A stretch of 64,000 bases of DNA, taken from NCBI GenBank assembly GCA_947396885.1, contig OX377202.1:107134198-107198197 (forward strand), in the 5' to 3' direction. The DNA comes from Heligmosomoides polygyrus polygyrus. Its lineage: Eukaryota; Nematoda; Chromadorea; Rhabditida; Heligmosomidae. Of the stretch, positions 1 through 11,414 are shown one piece after another. A program made the translations under genes and the position numbers. The notes beneath the pieces were generated by a model. The model was not told the DNA's origin, ran no database searches, and saw nothing but the letters and a program-made list of their open reading frames with translations. How positions within the stretch are numbered: position 1 is the stretch's first letter; each line of letters opens with the position of its first letter.

Positions 1-531
1 AACGCGAACTCCTTTGAACACTTGGACTTCTTATCAAGCCTTGTAAAGGTTTTCAGGGATAGCTGAAACGTGAGACTTTGTTTGTTCAAAAACTGGTCAA
101 TCTATTATAGCGTCAATCCGTGATTTTCCTCTCAATTTTAATTTCGGTTGCCACTTGATCGTCACCTTTCTCCAACTCCCTATTGGCTAGACGCGTATGC
201 TGTCATTAGCCGTCCCTATCGTCAGCAGTTGGACCTGAAAGCGCTCTGCATATCAATTCTAGTGGGTGTAGCGACGGATGGCTACTTGTCAGGTGCATGG
301 TTTAGTGTGGCGACTGCAATGGTGCAAGATGCAACTCGTACTCGTCGGAGCAGCCCCGGCTTCCGCGCCGCACCGCGACCGCGCGCGTGGCATCGAAGGA
401 GTATCATTGCTCGCAGCCCTCCGCCATTTCCCTCCTATCGTGGTGGGACCCACGCCCCTACCCTGGTGAGAACTGAGCCGTGTGCTATTTCACTAAAATT
501 CGAGAGATGTTGTCATGAAAAAAAAACTGAC
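1..531. other. Window edge, no recognised gene
   Basis: This stretch lies downstream of exon 4 of the minus-strand receptor gene. I looked for a fifth exon resembling those at 30317-30000 and 37630-37406 (TM6-TM7, ending in a DYR motif) and did not find one. Open frames of up to 151 codons on the plus strand show no recognisable family. It is most simply the 3' part of intron 4 of the receptor gene, with exon 5 beyond the left edge. Confidence 0.4.
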
Positions 532-3350
532 CTGAAAGAGGAGAATGCGAAACATTTGGCGCTGAAGCCGTTTTACATGCTCGCTTATTCCAGCTTGAAT
601 TAGGGCCGACTGTATACGAATAGCGCAGAAGACTCCGACGGTGAAAAAGATGAAGGTAACGGCCACGTCGTAAGCAGCAAAGAGTACGGGCAAGTTCTGT
701 GAGTGCTGAAAAAACCGTCACATTGAACGTATTCTAGTCGAGTAGCAGATTTGGGATCAATCGTTCAACAACGCCATTATAAAAGAAACAAACTTCTAAG
801 GACACTCCAATAAATGGTTTCGCGTCAATGTCGGCATTTCCGGCATAGATCTCCGCTCTGAATGCGTCGTCTGGGATCGATCCCAAAAACCCCAGCAAGA
901 TGAAGTTTCCCAGGATAACTATGTTGATAACGATTATGAACGCGATCCATTTCCTCGATGTGTACAAGTGCGACAGTTGCGGCCTAAACTCGCTTGAGCC
1001 GAGTCCACTATTGCTGCGAGGCTCCCGACATGGAGTTACCGGCAAACATGGATGTAACGATATACGAAGCCGTTGACTAGAATTGTAAGCGACGATATAA
1101 TCAGGAACCAGGATAGGCACAGCATCACTTCTGCAAGCTGCCGAGGACGAGATAATCCAGTCGACACGTAGATAAAATAGGGTCCACTTTGATATGTGCG
1201 CTGTAATGCTTTCAGAAGTTGTAGAATGCTGGTGCATTCCCACCCCTCCCAATGCTGCCCACATCCCCGACATGGGCCTTTTTTATGGAAATTAAAAAAT
1301 TGCAAAGACTCTTAGTCTGCAATATAGGGTGTCTCAAAAATGTATACACTGCTCAAAGGTGATAACTTTGAAAATCATAATAACTTTTTGAATTCCATCA
1401 ATTTGAAACCTAATGTGGAGAGTGTGGTTCCATTAATTTACTGTATTCCTAAACTTCATAAATCTCCTACCAAATTTAGATTTATAGCAGATGCATCAAA
1501 TAGTGCAATTAAGCCCTTAGCTGTCGAACTTATGAATATACTCGCGCACGTATAAAAGCACTTCAAAAACTATGTCTGTGCGACCAAGACAATAAAGGTT
1601 GTATCAAAACATTTTGGGCCATCGTCGATATCAACATCTAATTCAATTTGCTCCATTCACAACAATATTATGAAGCTCTATACATCTGATGTTGTTGATA
1701 TGTCTACAAATATTCCACACAACAATTATTGCAAACATATCTAAAAGTATCAACATTTGCTTTAAAAATTCGAATAAAAAATTTCTGACGGTTAACCGAC
1801 ACAAATGCTTTTATAGAGACGAAGCCGCACATTCTGGTAGCTACAGATCATATACTAAGCAAGGCATAATGTGCATGTTAGATTACTTGTTAAACAACTC
1901 CCATTGTAGAGTAGGTAGTTCCGTTTACAAACAGATAAAAGGCGCTCCACAAGGTGGAAATGCAAGCCCAATTATTGCCGACTTAACACTTTCATTTTCT
2001 GAATACAAATAATCAATTAGTAAATTCCTTCCTAATAAGGAATTCACCCTCTCAGGTACATGGACGACATATTAATTATTCATGACTTAGAAGATAATTT
2101 TATAGATGATATTATATCAAATACTTGTAAAAATTGTTTAGAAATCAGCAGAATTAATGAAAACTCTGCTGAATGTAGTTTCTTTGATTTAGCAATTAAT
2201 ATTTCCGAAATAGCATTATGTTCCAAACAATATATGCCTTGAATAAATTAATATAATAATACAGATTACTTTAACTTTAAAGTGATAAGGTTTCCACACT
2301 ACGACTCATATATAAGCTATCCTCTTAAAAAATCTATAATTTATACTGAAACCCTTCACATATTGCGTAACTACACCAAAAAAAGATGACTTCAAAAACA
2401 AGCAGCTTGGTATCCTCCCTTATTGAACTAAACTACAATAAAAAATTTGTTCTGCAAGGTATACTGAAGCGCATTCTTCATAACAAAAGCATTAGCTACA
2501 GGTATGGTTTTTTAAACTCATATAAAGAAACATGAAAACTCATTCAAACGCTGCTAGATCAATTCTAGCCCGTTAAAGGTCAACCACGTTGTTCACCCGC
2601 TGCAAAGCTCGACTCTGGCTCAATAAACAATGACCTCTTCTATCTCCCGCCACACTTGACCTAATTAGTGGTGTATGTAAATCCGGGTCTCGGCGACTAG
2701 GACGTACTACAGCTCCCTGCCCTACTGATGATTTTCTAGGAGATATCTGTAGTACCACTATACCACTATACTGTATTGCAGTAATGAATCCTGAATAGGG
2801 CCAAGAGGTGAAACAGGATATCATCTGCACATTCCTTGAATAAAACAGCATGCAAGCTTATTTATTGCCCACAGTAAAGGCACTGCAGAAGTTAAGGGCT
2901 CTTACGAAACCGCAAGAAATAGAAATTTTCTGACACATAAGCGGAATGGATTGCTCCACGCACTCGTCTGAATTCTCTCATTTTCACTCGATTGATTGTT
3001 TCTCGCTTGAATACTTGTCTTAGCTCCTGCCGTAAAGTGGACGTATTGACTGGTTTGTTTTTTAAAGTTTGAGATCTAAAAACGTACTAAAACTTGCGAA
3101 AAATGTATGTGTTCAAAAAATGCAGCTACTGTCTGAAAGGTTCGAACACTGCTGCTAGTGAAGCTTTTGAAGATGTTTGAGACTCATATGAAAGCGCAGG
3201 GTAAAGAGATTTCTGTGGATTGTAAATGGTCAAGATTGTGCCATGTCTCCGCCTGAAACCTACATTTTAGGCTTGATTGATTGTGCATGTACTGAATGCT
3301 TGCTACAATCTTTTTAGTACTTGGCCAGATTAACCTGTGCTGTGCTTCTT

Positions 3351-3381
<31 letters not shown>

Positions 3382-5852
3382 TCAGACATAAACGTAGTCA
3401 TACATTACATAGGTAATGACAGAAAAACAAACACTCGATCACACAAACTACAACAAACATAAAATTAAACACGTTACACGTTTAACAAACACGTTTAACA
3501 TAAGTTTTTACGCACCATTAAGGACTGGAACGAACTCACATACATGTTTATGATATTCTCATCCTCACCTAATAATAAGTTCAAGTCCTTAAGATTTCTG
3601 TAAGTGAGAAAATTTGATCCCCCTTTTGGAACAGGAAGGTAAAGCCTTAGGTTTCCTCTCCTATTCGTAGTCAGAGGTGCACCAAAAAATATCGTGGGAT
3701 CTATTGAAATTTTATTTGTAAGAATCTTAAACATCATGGTCATGTCGATCATGATGCTTAAGATTCTTACATGATTAAGGATAAAGGATAAAGGACGGCG
3801 TTACTCAATCCATCCCTTCTGGGATGCGCCAGCGCATTCTACTTCTACGGGATGTCGTGGAGGCGACATGAATGCGTATTTGGCCATACAATGACTTGCG
3901 GTGGCCAGCCGATGAACAAATCAGCGCTCTTTCCTTCCCAGACAAGTCTGGTACCAATTCATCGACCCCGGAGGGATGGAAGGCTTGGTTGGCCTGGGCT
4001 GCAAATCCGAACCAGGAACCTGGTATCGGATGCACGCGACAGTCGCGCCTCCTTCGACTGCGCTACACGCGCCCTTACATCATTAGAACATGACAATCAT
4101 GTGAAAGACACGTGACATGTGAGCTTGCTGATTGCACAATCTAAGTGTGAGCAGCAGCTCCATTTTCCAATACGGATTCTGTGGAGTGATGACGCAACAA
4201 TTAAGCTGAATTAGGAGGTTAATCGTCATAATTGCAGCTACTGGACAACGGAAAATGTCAAAAAGTGATAGTCTCATATGCAGCTCTGCATTTTTTTATA
4301 CGCTCTGTTCTTTCCTTTTCTCACGTCACTATGTCTGGTGCTTTCACCTGTTAGCTTTGGCAGTATTCAGAACCTTTGAACAAAGGGGCTATTCCTTTAT
4401 TTCCATACTGACTAGTTTTCTATGCACCTACTTCGTTGAGCGTTTTTTCAAAACATTTCTGTTCATTAATGTACTTTGTCTCTATCTTCTTATCTAGATA
4501 TATCATTTCAAGCGCGGTTGGTCCTCTTCTGTTCCTATGGAAGCATTGCTGTGAGGTAACTTAATGTAGCAATTGCTCGCATTAGTACGACCGGATATAG
4601 GGCCGGACTCCTAATGTTTCGTCTTTGTCAAGGATGCTCAAAAGTGACTTCCATCATTACAGGAAGTCACACCATAGTTATACTGAATTCCAACGCTTGC
4701 ACTTTTGATGCCGATATAAATTTCCTTTAATTTTAATCAACCTAACTGAAAACAACTCGACATAACATTACGCTCCGCTGTGCTTTCGTTTTTGGGAAAT
4801 ATTTCACTAGTCCTTTGCACTGAGTGTTCTGAATAATCTGAAAAGACATTTCCCCTATTCTTTTTCAGTTCATAGCGTTACCTAAGCTGGCTCACAATTT
4901 CGTTGGTGTTGTTTCTTTAAGCTAAGGATTGCTATTTGATCGCCACTTTTGTTTTCATTTGTTTGTTTGGTCTCACTTTAGGTGCAGCAATAAATAAATT
5001 AATAAAATAAGCACAGCACAGGTTAATATGGTAAAGTAGTAACAAGATTGTAACAGTCATACAGCCCATGACAATCAATCGAGTCTAAAATGCAAGGTTT
5101 TAGGCGCGGGTATGGCGTAATCTTGACCATTTGCGTTTCACAGAAATCTTGTTACCCTGTGCTTTCATATGAGGCTCAAACTCTATAAAAGCTTTACTAG
5201 CAGCAATGTTAGAACCTTTCAAACAGAACCTGCGTTTCTTTATGATACCATGCATTTCAAGCCGCAGTCTGTTTGCAAACCTTAAACCTTAAAAGAAGCA
5301 CAAACCAATCGAAACGGCCACTTTGTGAAGAAATTATAACAAGTATTCAAGCGAAACACAGTCAATTCTGTGCAAAATGCAAAATTTCATACGAATGCAT
5401 GGCACATTCAATACCGCTCATATGTCGGAAAAATTCTATTTTCTTAAGGGTTCATATGAGCTCTTAACTTCTTCGGTAGCTTTACTGTGAGCAATATTAT
5501 TAGCAATAATATTATTACCTTTCAAACAGTGTCTATATTTTTTTTGAGACACTCTGTAGAATACGCTTGATAAGGTTGTCATTCTAATCGTATTCGTGCT
5601 TGCGGCTAGTGTTTTTTTAAGCTTCTGAACAAAGCACATCAAACGAGGTCCTACCGGCACACACAGGAGCATAATTGTCGACAAGGTTATGTCTTGTACA
5701 GCGGTCAAGGCAAAGAAATGCTTGTAGGTGTTCATATGCTTCAATTGACACTTCCAATACAACATTAGGAGTGTGAAATTCGTCAGTAGAGACATACTGG
5801 AAGAGCCGTAAACGAGAATAGAATAGACTGAGTCACCATTGCTCGTGTTCAT
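532..5852 (-). CDS. Str/srj-type 7TM chemoreceptor (gene C), exons 1-4, 3' end missing
   Basis: Serpentine chemoreceptor of the nematode Str family, expected in the membrane of sensory neurons; the ligand is unknown. Exons on the minus strand are 5852-5655, 1200-1040, 983-794 and 705-532 (198, 161, 190 and 174 nt), all joined in phase with GT/AG borders. Exon 1 gives TM1 and TM2 (starting MNTSNGDSVYSILVYG), exon 2 TM3 ending in NGFVYRYIHVC, exon 3 begins at the conserved CRP after TM3 and carries TM4, and exon 4 carries TM5 and the RLQRQMF segment. The initiator Met is in the same position as in genes A and B. Exon 5 (TM6-TM7) is not found within 531 bp downstream, so the gene runs off the window or is truncated. 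Intron 1 is 4.45 kb and filled with mobile elements; intron 2 is 56 bp. It is closest to gene A by eye. Family assignment is confident; whether the gene is functional is not shown. Confidence 0.82.
1340..2570 (+). mobile_element. Penelope-like element, reverse transcriptase fragment (decayed)
   Basis: Broken reverse transcriptase related to Penelope-like elements. Visible pieces are IPKLHKSPTKFRFIADASN near 1450-1500, a GAPQGGNASPIIADLTLSF block near 1942-1995, and the catalytic YMDDILI box near 2057-2077. The pieces lie in different frames with stops between them, so it is a pseudogene. No endonuclease domain is seen here. It sits in intron 1 of receptor gene C, opposite to the gene's direction. 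Family assignment rests on the IPK.HK and GG.ASP motifs; a related RT lineage is not excluded. Confidence 0.65.
2580..2855 (+). mobile_element. RTE-type LINE 3' end fragment
   Basis: The segment from about 2705 to 2830 matches the 3' untranslated end of the RTE copy at 41130-41245: both contain CCCTGCCCTACTGATGAT followed by an AATAGGGC...AGGTGAAACAGGA stretch. Upstream bases to 2580 are compatible with the very C-terminus of the RTE ORF but decayed. It is a 5'-truncated retrocopy in intron 1 of receptor gene C. Confidence 0.55.
2862..3382 (+). repeat. Left arm of a long inverted repeat
   Basis: Read in reverse complement this arm aligns with 4978-5495 over about 500 bp with scattered mismatches. 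Shared anchors are AGCACAGCACAGGTTAAT, CAATCTTGACCATTT and ACAAGTATTCAAGCG. The inner end includes an (AATAAA)n tract, like a LINE tail. The 1.6 kb between the arms holds a CR1 3' end and a SINE. Confidence 0.7.
3352..3755 (-). mobile_element. CR1-type LINE 3' end fragment
   Basis: Minus-strand open frame 3752-3495 reads like the extreme C-terminus of a CR1-clade RT protein: MMFKILTNKISIDP, then a basic stretch and FLTYRN. It is followed toward lower coordinates by a 3' region ending in a (TTTA)n tract at about 3352-3380, the usual CR1 tail in this window. It is 5'-truncated and not functional. Confidence 0.6.
3775..4080 (-). mobile_element. tRNA-derived SINE, copy 1
   Basis: Reading the minus strand, a Pol III A-box-like GTAGCGCAGTCG is followed by a B-box-like GGTTCGGATTTGC, then a body ending in GATTGAGTAACGCCG and a short CCTTTAT repeat tail. 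The same element occurs at 12965-13262, 19351-19620, 33395-33690, 51160-51400 and 54045-54145. It lies in the loop of the long inverted repeat inside the receptor intron. Confidence 0.7.
4085..4977. other. Loop of long inverted repeat, unannotated
   Basis: AT-rich sequence between the SINE and the right arm of the inverted repeat. An open frame at 4255-4497 is hydrophobic and Phe-rich but has no recognisable family; I regard it as chance. A small hairpin with GACTTCC / GGAAGTC lies near 4648-4676. Nothing else is recognised. Confidence 0.4.
4978..5495 (-). repeat. Right arm of a long inverted repeat
   Basis: Partner of the arm at 2862-3382, in opposite orientation, beginning with an AATAAATAAATTAATAAAATAA tract and continuing through AGCACAGCACAGGTTAAT. 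It ends about 160 bp from exon 1 of receptor gene C. The pair is a foldback element or two independent opposed insertions of the same repeat. Confidence 0.65.
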
Positions 5853-5859
5853 CTACGAC

Positions 5860-6330
5860 GGGCGAGTTGTTGCCTGAAAAGTACACTACCGCTCACGTCG
5901 CGCAGCCAAACAGCGGCTTGCGACGGAAAAATGCGTCGCAAACCGTCGCATGCTCATAACTCCTTCAGTTTCAGGTTTTTTAAAAAAAGGTTGACATCAT
6001 TCGATTAGCCTCTTTGGGTTCTACCCGAACATTTATACATCTTATACTTACGCTCTCGCAAAAATTTCGAATATTCGAATGATTTAGAATACCGAAAACT
6101 TTCGAGCATTCGAAATCGAATACATTCAAAAAACGCAATTTTTTGAGCCTTGGAATTTGAATACATTCGAATAACGCTATTTTTCGATTATTCGAATTCG
6201 AATATCTTCTTCTTCTTCTTCTTTTTCTTCTTCTTCTTGTTCTTCAGCGTTTGTCCCGCTTCATCGCGGGGTCCGCTCATTCGAATTTGAATATCAGATT
6301 CGAATATTCAAATTCGAATGAAAAATTAAG
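5860..6330. repeat. TTCGAA-rich dispersed repeat with a TTC microsatellite
   Basis: From about 6055 to 6320 the sequence is built from variants of TTCGAA, ATTCGAAT and GAATATTCGAAT, interrupted by a (TTC)n tract at about 6205-6245. A related block occurs at 11190-11410. Bases 5860-6050, upstream of receptor gene C, may hold its promoter, but no element is identifiable. Confidence 0.5.
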
Positions 6331-6473
6331 CTGCATGATAAATATTATGGACGACAGCCCAGAACAAAAAGTGGAAACAGGACATAACTGATCCCTTACT
6401 AGTCAAGCACGAGGACAGTCCTCTTAAAAACCTCCTTGTGCATCGTAATAGTAAGGTGGAGAACATACACATA

Positions 6474-7717
6474 TTAGGTTGTAACGAATTAAATGGCACT
6501 GGCTCGCTCTTTTTTGGCGCGTCTTTACGCGTTTGATCAAGAACAAACCGTAACATGTGGCATATCATTTAGAAGCGCAAACTTTGCTCTACAGGTGAGT
6601 ACCAAATTTTCTATGTAAAAGTGGGAAAACTTTAGAGTTTTATTGACTTTTTTGCGGATGGACAAAAGGGTAATCCGAGGCATTTACTTGTATGAATTCA
6701 AGCTGGGCACTACAGCTAAGGAGGCGGACGAGAAGATCAGCGCCGTATTCGGTCATGGATGTTCCACAATTCGGACGGCGTATCGTTGGTATCAGAAGTT
6801 CCGGAATGGAGATGAGAGCTTGGAAGAACATGAAGGTCGTGGGAGGCATAGTGATGTTGATGAGGACAAGCTGAGAGATGTGGCAGAGGAGGATCCACAC
6901 AAAGGTACCAGGGAGATAGCGAAGGTTCTTGGCGTCAGTCACAACACAGCTGCCCGGCATCTGAAGGAAATTGGAAGACCAAAAAGCTGGAAAGATGGGT
7001 GCCTCACGAGCTGTCCCGCACTGCTTCTACGGAACGAAACGGACCCATTCCTTGATCGCATCGTAACCTGTGACGAGAAATGGATAACGTACGACAACAG
7101 GCGACGATCGGCACAGTGGGTGGACAGCGATGAGAGCCCCAAGGTTTTTGCGAAGCCGGAATTGCACCAAAAGAAAGTAATGGTGACAGTATGGTGGTGT
7201 TCGCTGGGAATTATTCACCACAGCTTCTCCCTCCCGGTGAATCCATCACGGCAGAGAAGTACTGCATTGAAATTGAAGAAATGATGAAAAAGTTGAAGGA
7301 TATCCGGCCGGCCTTGGTAAACCGAAGGCGAGTTCTCCTTCTGCACGACAATGTTCGCCCCCATGTAGCACGAATCACGTTGCAGAAATTGAATTAGCTG
7401 AGCATTGAAACTCTACCACATCCTCCGTTTTCTCCCGACCTCTCCCCAACAGACTACCATTTCTTCAAGCATCTTGGCGACTTCTTGGTAGGGAAAATAT
7501 TCAAATACCAACAGGATGCCGAAAGTGCCTTCGAAGATTTCGTCAATTCCAGAACTTCTGATTTTTATGCTACTGGGATAATAAAGCTTGTGTCACGTTG
7601 GCAACGATGTGTAGAATCAGAAGGTTTTTATTTCGATTAATAAACTTGCCTACAAGCCGAGATATTAACTGTTTAAACTTACAGTGGTTCAGTGCCATTT
7701 ATTTCGTTACAACCTAA
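6474..7717 (+). mobile_element. Mariner-family transposon, near complete (1244 bp)
   Basis: Terminal inverted repeats start TTAGGTTGTAACGAA at the left and end TTCGTTACAACCTAA at the right, with a flanking TA on both sides (6472-6473, 7718-7719). Size and TIR are typical of mariner. The transposase reading frame starts with ATG at 6643 or 6658. The N-terminal helix-turn-helix half is present, followed by a frame change and an apparent deletion of about 20 residues near 6980-7020. The catalytic region shows CDEKWI near 7072, LLHDNVRPHV near 7336, and PFSPDLSPTDYHFF (near 7426), consistent with the DD34D triad. Further frame changes near 7230 and an in-frame stop at 7396 mean it is inactive. 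Confidence 0.9.
6643..7640 (+). pseudogene. Mariner transposase pseudogene
   Basis: Broken coding region of the mariner element. When intact, such a protein binds the terminal repeats and moves the element by cut-and-paste at TA. Three frame-shifted blocks cover the protein: 6643-7284 (two HTH motifs, then the first catalytic Asp), 7191-7397 (second Asp in HDNVRPH) and about 7397-7640 (third Asp in SPDLSPTDYHF, ending FYFD then a stop near 7640). The deletion before ALLLRNETDP and the premature stop make it non-functional. Confidence 0.85.
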
Positions 7718-7719
7718 TA

Positions 7720-8639
7720 GTAGGATCAAAGGGCTTATCAAAGTGTCTAATTTCCTTGTATACCGGAAGAAGAATTTGTCTCAAAGGAGTACATGTGTTT
7801 TGTAAAGTGCTGCTCATGAGGAACAAGCGAAAAGTTTACAAGACATTTGAAGAGGGCACAATCTGCTTGAGCCATTGTAACCTTCTAGGTGACTTCAAAC
7901 GATTACTTTTAGAATTGGTGACTGGATGACTGTTCATCAACTTTCAACAAACAATGCTTTCGACTGTTCAAGAACTTTCAGCAAACAATGTTTTCGCCTA
8001 TCGGCAGCTAACGACAGGTTGACGACGAAGTTTCATGTCCAAAACTCTACCTACCAAATCTGTCCTGCTCATCTAAAAAGGTGAGATATCACACCACTAG
8101 CTTTGCGGCTACAAAAGTTAATAATGGTAAATAGCTAGGAATGGGCCAGCCATGAGGGATGTTCTCATTTCTTTCTGATGATTCGACCAAGTGGTAGAAA
8201 CAGATATTTCTTATTTGCGATGAACCTATGAATATAACTATTTTCCAGCCAACATACTGATTAAACGATAAACTCTTAACAGAAATCGATCGATAATTAA
8301 CAGGCGGTCGATCTACACTGCCTCCCTTTTGTGAAGTCTGGCATACGGCCGACATATTCACTCGTCTTCCACTCCCAATAGCCAATTCAGAGCCAGAATC
8401 GATAAAATCGATCGATAACTGTCAAACGATCTACACTGCCTCCCTTTTAAGAAGTATGGCATGCCGCCGACATCTCCGCGGTGTTGGTTCTACTGCTTGG
8501 ACCCACCCCGTTCTTCAATCGTCGGTTCTTCTCCATAAAATAGACAGCAGAATGTGCAAGAGTACCGCAAGTGAACAGCTAAGGAGAAAAACTGACGAAT
8601 GAGTATTGGCGGGGTGCTACCGAAGCCAGCTCTGTACTG
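7720..8639. other. No gene; short tandem duplication at 8285-8475
   Basis: No supported coding sequence. A unit containing ATCGATCGATAA and GATCTACACTGCCTCCCTTTT occurs at about 8285-8360 and again at about 8400-8475, a roughly 110 bp direct tandem duplication. The rest is unremarkable AT-rich sequence. Confidence 0.45.
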
Positions 8640-10500
8640 CGTGCTTCGAAATTGGCACTACGAAACCGAGACGGCGTAAGGTCGACAGGCAGACATGGCT
8701 GTAGACTAACGAAGTTAAACGAAAAGTCTGTGAGAAGAGGAGGTTATACCACTCATTCTTCAGCGACAATCAGCCGAGAAATGGCGCTTGCATCAGGAAG
8801 CGAAGAAATCGGCCAAGAAGGCCGAGACCACCGCAGGAGCCACTCATTACGATGACGTCAACATGAAACTTGAGTCGCGCGATGGTGAGCGGTTTCTTAT
8901 CGTCTCGCCAAGGTCCGTCATCACCAGACCGATGATGTTGAAAAGCTCTTTGGCATCAAGGATGGGAATGTTCATCTCCTAGTGGACCACAAAATGGCCT
9001 TGAATCGATGGCGCAACTACTTCGAGGAGGTCTCGACGGTTGAGTTTGCCCATCAAGCCATTCCCTCTGCTCTTCCCATATACTGCCCGTTCAGAAAATC
9101 ACTGTTGGGGAGACAGAAGCGGCTTTTAAGAAGATCAAGCCAAGCATGGCGACGGGCACCGATGACTTGGCGGCCGATTTGTGGAAGTCGAAATCCTGGT
9201 ACACAGCCGACCAGGTGGTTGCGGCAAGTTGATAGTTGGCTGATAGTTGGCAGATAATTACGACGATTCCGATTTTGAAAGAAGGGCGGTCCAGCAGACT
9301 GCACAAGCTACCGTCCAATTCGTTTGCTTTCACATAGAATTAAGATCTTTGAGCGAATTGTTGATGGATGCTTTTGTGACGTCGTCCGGCTTTCTACCAA
9401 CCAGTGAGGCTTCGTATCTGGGTGTGACACTATCGATGTCACACACGCCGTTCGCCTAATTATACTATAAAAGAGCACCCGAGAAACAGAAGCCGGTGCA
9501 TCTTGCCTTAATCGAAGAGAAGGCATTCGAGTGTTCCGCATGAAGTGATATGGAATGCTTTAAGAGAGCATAGTGTTCCCGAAGGGTTTAATGAGTGGGT
9601 GCGGTTACTCTAAACTTGTCCGAGGAGTAGAGTGCGAGCTGCAGCTGGAACCTCGATGGAGTTTCCCATCTCTGTCAGAGTGCATCAGAGTTCTGCACTT
9701 TCCCCGCTCTTCTTTGTTGTCATCATGGATGCTGTCACACGACATCTTCAGAATTCCGTCCTGTGAACGTTGCTTTATGCTGATGATGTAACGCTCGCTT
9801 GCGAAGACAAGATTGAACTTCAGCGGCAGGTACAAACTTAGTGTTATTGCTTGGAGAGATATGGACTCAAACTGAATGTCAAAAAGACCGAATGTTTGAC
9901 GATTGACGAGTATGAGTCCAGCTCCATTAAAGCAAATGGCAATGAGCTGCCACGTACTTCAGTATTCAAGTACCTTGGATCAGCAGTCGTATCAGGTGGC
10001 GGTCTACTCGTTGAAACCAACTCACGTGTGAGTGCAGCTGGTCCAAATGGCGCTCTCTGACAGGAGTGTTCTGCGACAAGGAGATACCAGAGCGCCTCAA
10101 GTCGAAGATCTAAAGATCAGTCGTCCGAACTGTAGCTATTTACGTAGCTGAGCGCTGGCCTCTTACTGGAAAAATTGAAAGGTGCTTCAACGTGATGGAA
10201 ACGAAGATGCTGCGGTGGACGACAGGAGTTACGCGTTTGGACCCAATGAGAAAAAACTACATTCAGCAAAATTTTCATGTCAGTCCGATAGTTGAGAAGC
10301 TGCGCGAAGCACATCTGAGTTGCTACGACCACATTCTTCGCGCAAAAAGTGACGCTGTTGGAAAGGCTAACCTTAACCTCGAGGCGCTCAGAAAGCCGCC
10401 ACGAGGGAAACGAAATCAGCGCTGGCTTGATGCACTGCAGGACTCAGGACTTGATGATGGTAGCTTGCACCGTGATTAGTCATTGGATCGGGGAAAGTGG
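8640..10500 (+). mobile_element. RTE-type LINE remnant
   Basis: Decayed RTE retrotransposon covering the endonuclease-RT linker through the C-terminus. Recognisable blocks are the linker (KLGTTKP-like and RRLYHSFF-like) near 8640-8760, ALNRWRNYFEEVSTVEF near 8999-9045, a short RT remnant near 9280-9800, KLNVKKTECLT near 9864, and the C-terminal METKMLRWTTGVTRLD block at 10192-10479. Many frameshifts and internal losses are present compared with the copy at 38640-41245, notably much of the RT core. Non-functional. Confidence 0.85.
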
Positions 10501-11190
10501 TACCAGCATTCAGAGAGTAAGAAGATGTAGGTACAAAAACATCGGAAAATATCCAGACGCCTCCAGCGAGGGCCGGGATTCAGAAGATAGTGTCCTAGAT
10601 CGATCAGGCAATCGATGTCGATCGATGCTACCGATCTTTTTATCGGTGGCCAGTTTTCTCTCAGAGTTAACCGATCGGCGGTGGAGGTCACGCGAATATG
10701 ACGGCTAACGGAAAAGCTTTACACCAGGGGGAACTTTCGATCAGGCAATCACTAATGATCGATATTATCGATGTTTTGAACGTATCCTGAGCGCGTCGTT
10801 ATTTAGAAATCGTGCTACAGATGTCCAACGCACGTCTGGATTCAGAAGCTATGCCGCCGAAGTAGATCAGAGGACGTGTCAGAGATCGATCAGGCAATCG
10901 CTTGAAAGTTTCTTGTCGATGACGATTAGGCGTCCCCGATCGGTCATTCACCACTGCAGCGATTCTGCTTGGAAAAATTCATGCCGTTCATCATTGTGGA
11001 AAGGCTTACAGAAAGGCTTTTCGGAAAGTGACCAGAATCGTTGAGGCGCTTAGTAGCCTGACACCAATCCACTATCGCATCAGAACATTGATTCAAAGAC
11101 AAAACCGTTTTGAAGATCTTAATTACCCAAAAAATCTAACAAGCCTCTTCAAAATAAGCCTTTACACAAATTCTCCCTGGGCATTCGAAT
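10501..11190. other. No gene; GATCGATCAGGCAATC motif recurring
   Basis: No supported gene. The motif GATCAGGCAATC recurs at about 10603, 10741 and 10891, spaced about 140-150 bp, suggesting an old tandem array with a divergent unit. A local palindrome (TACCGATC...ATCGGTG) sits near 10630-10645. Confidence 0.4.
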
Positions 11191-11410
11191 GACACTTTTC
11201 ACATACTCGAATAATTTTGGCTTTATGCGAAATTTTGAATATTCGAGCGGTTTCGAATACCGAACATTTTCGAGCATTTGAAAACGAATGTATTCAAAAA
11301 GCGCGGTTTTTTGAACATTAGAATTCGAATGCAATCGAAAAACGCGGTTTTTGAACTTTCGAAAAACGTTATTTTTCGATTATCCAAAGTCGAATGAAAA
11401 TCATGCACGC
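11190..11410. repeat. TTCGAA-rich dispersed repeat, second copy
   Basis: Contains the same runs as 6055-6320, for example TTTCGAATACCGAA, TTTTCGAGCATTTGAAAA and TTATTTTTCGATTATCC. No coding function is apparent; short open frames here simply follow the repeat. Confidence 0.5.
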
Positions 11411-11414
11411 GACA

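Noticed and set aside
1036..1305. Exon 2 of receptor gene C extended upstream to 1305
   Set aside because: The acceptor ACAG/CG at 1200 gives the same 161-nt exon as in genes A and B and keeps phase; the upstream codons are repeat sequence.
3805..4115. Overlapping open frames at SINE copies (also near 12958-13274, 19306-19752, 33369-33793)
   Set aside because: The same peptides recur at every SINE copy on both strands; they are translations of the repeat.
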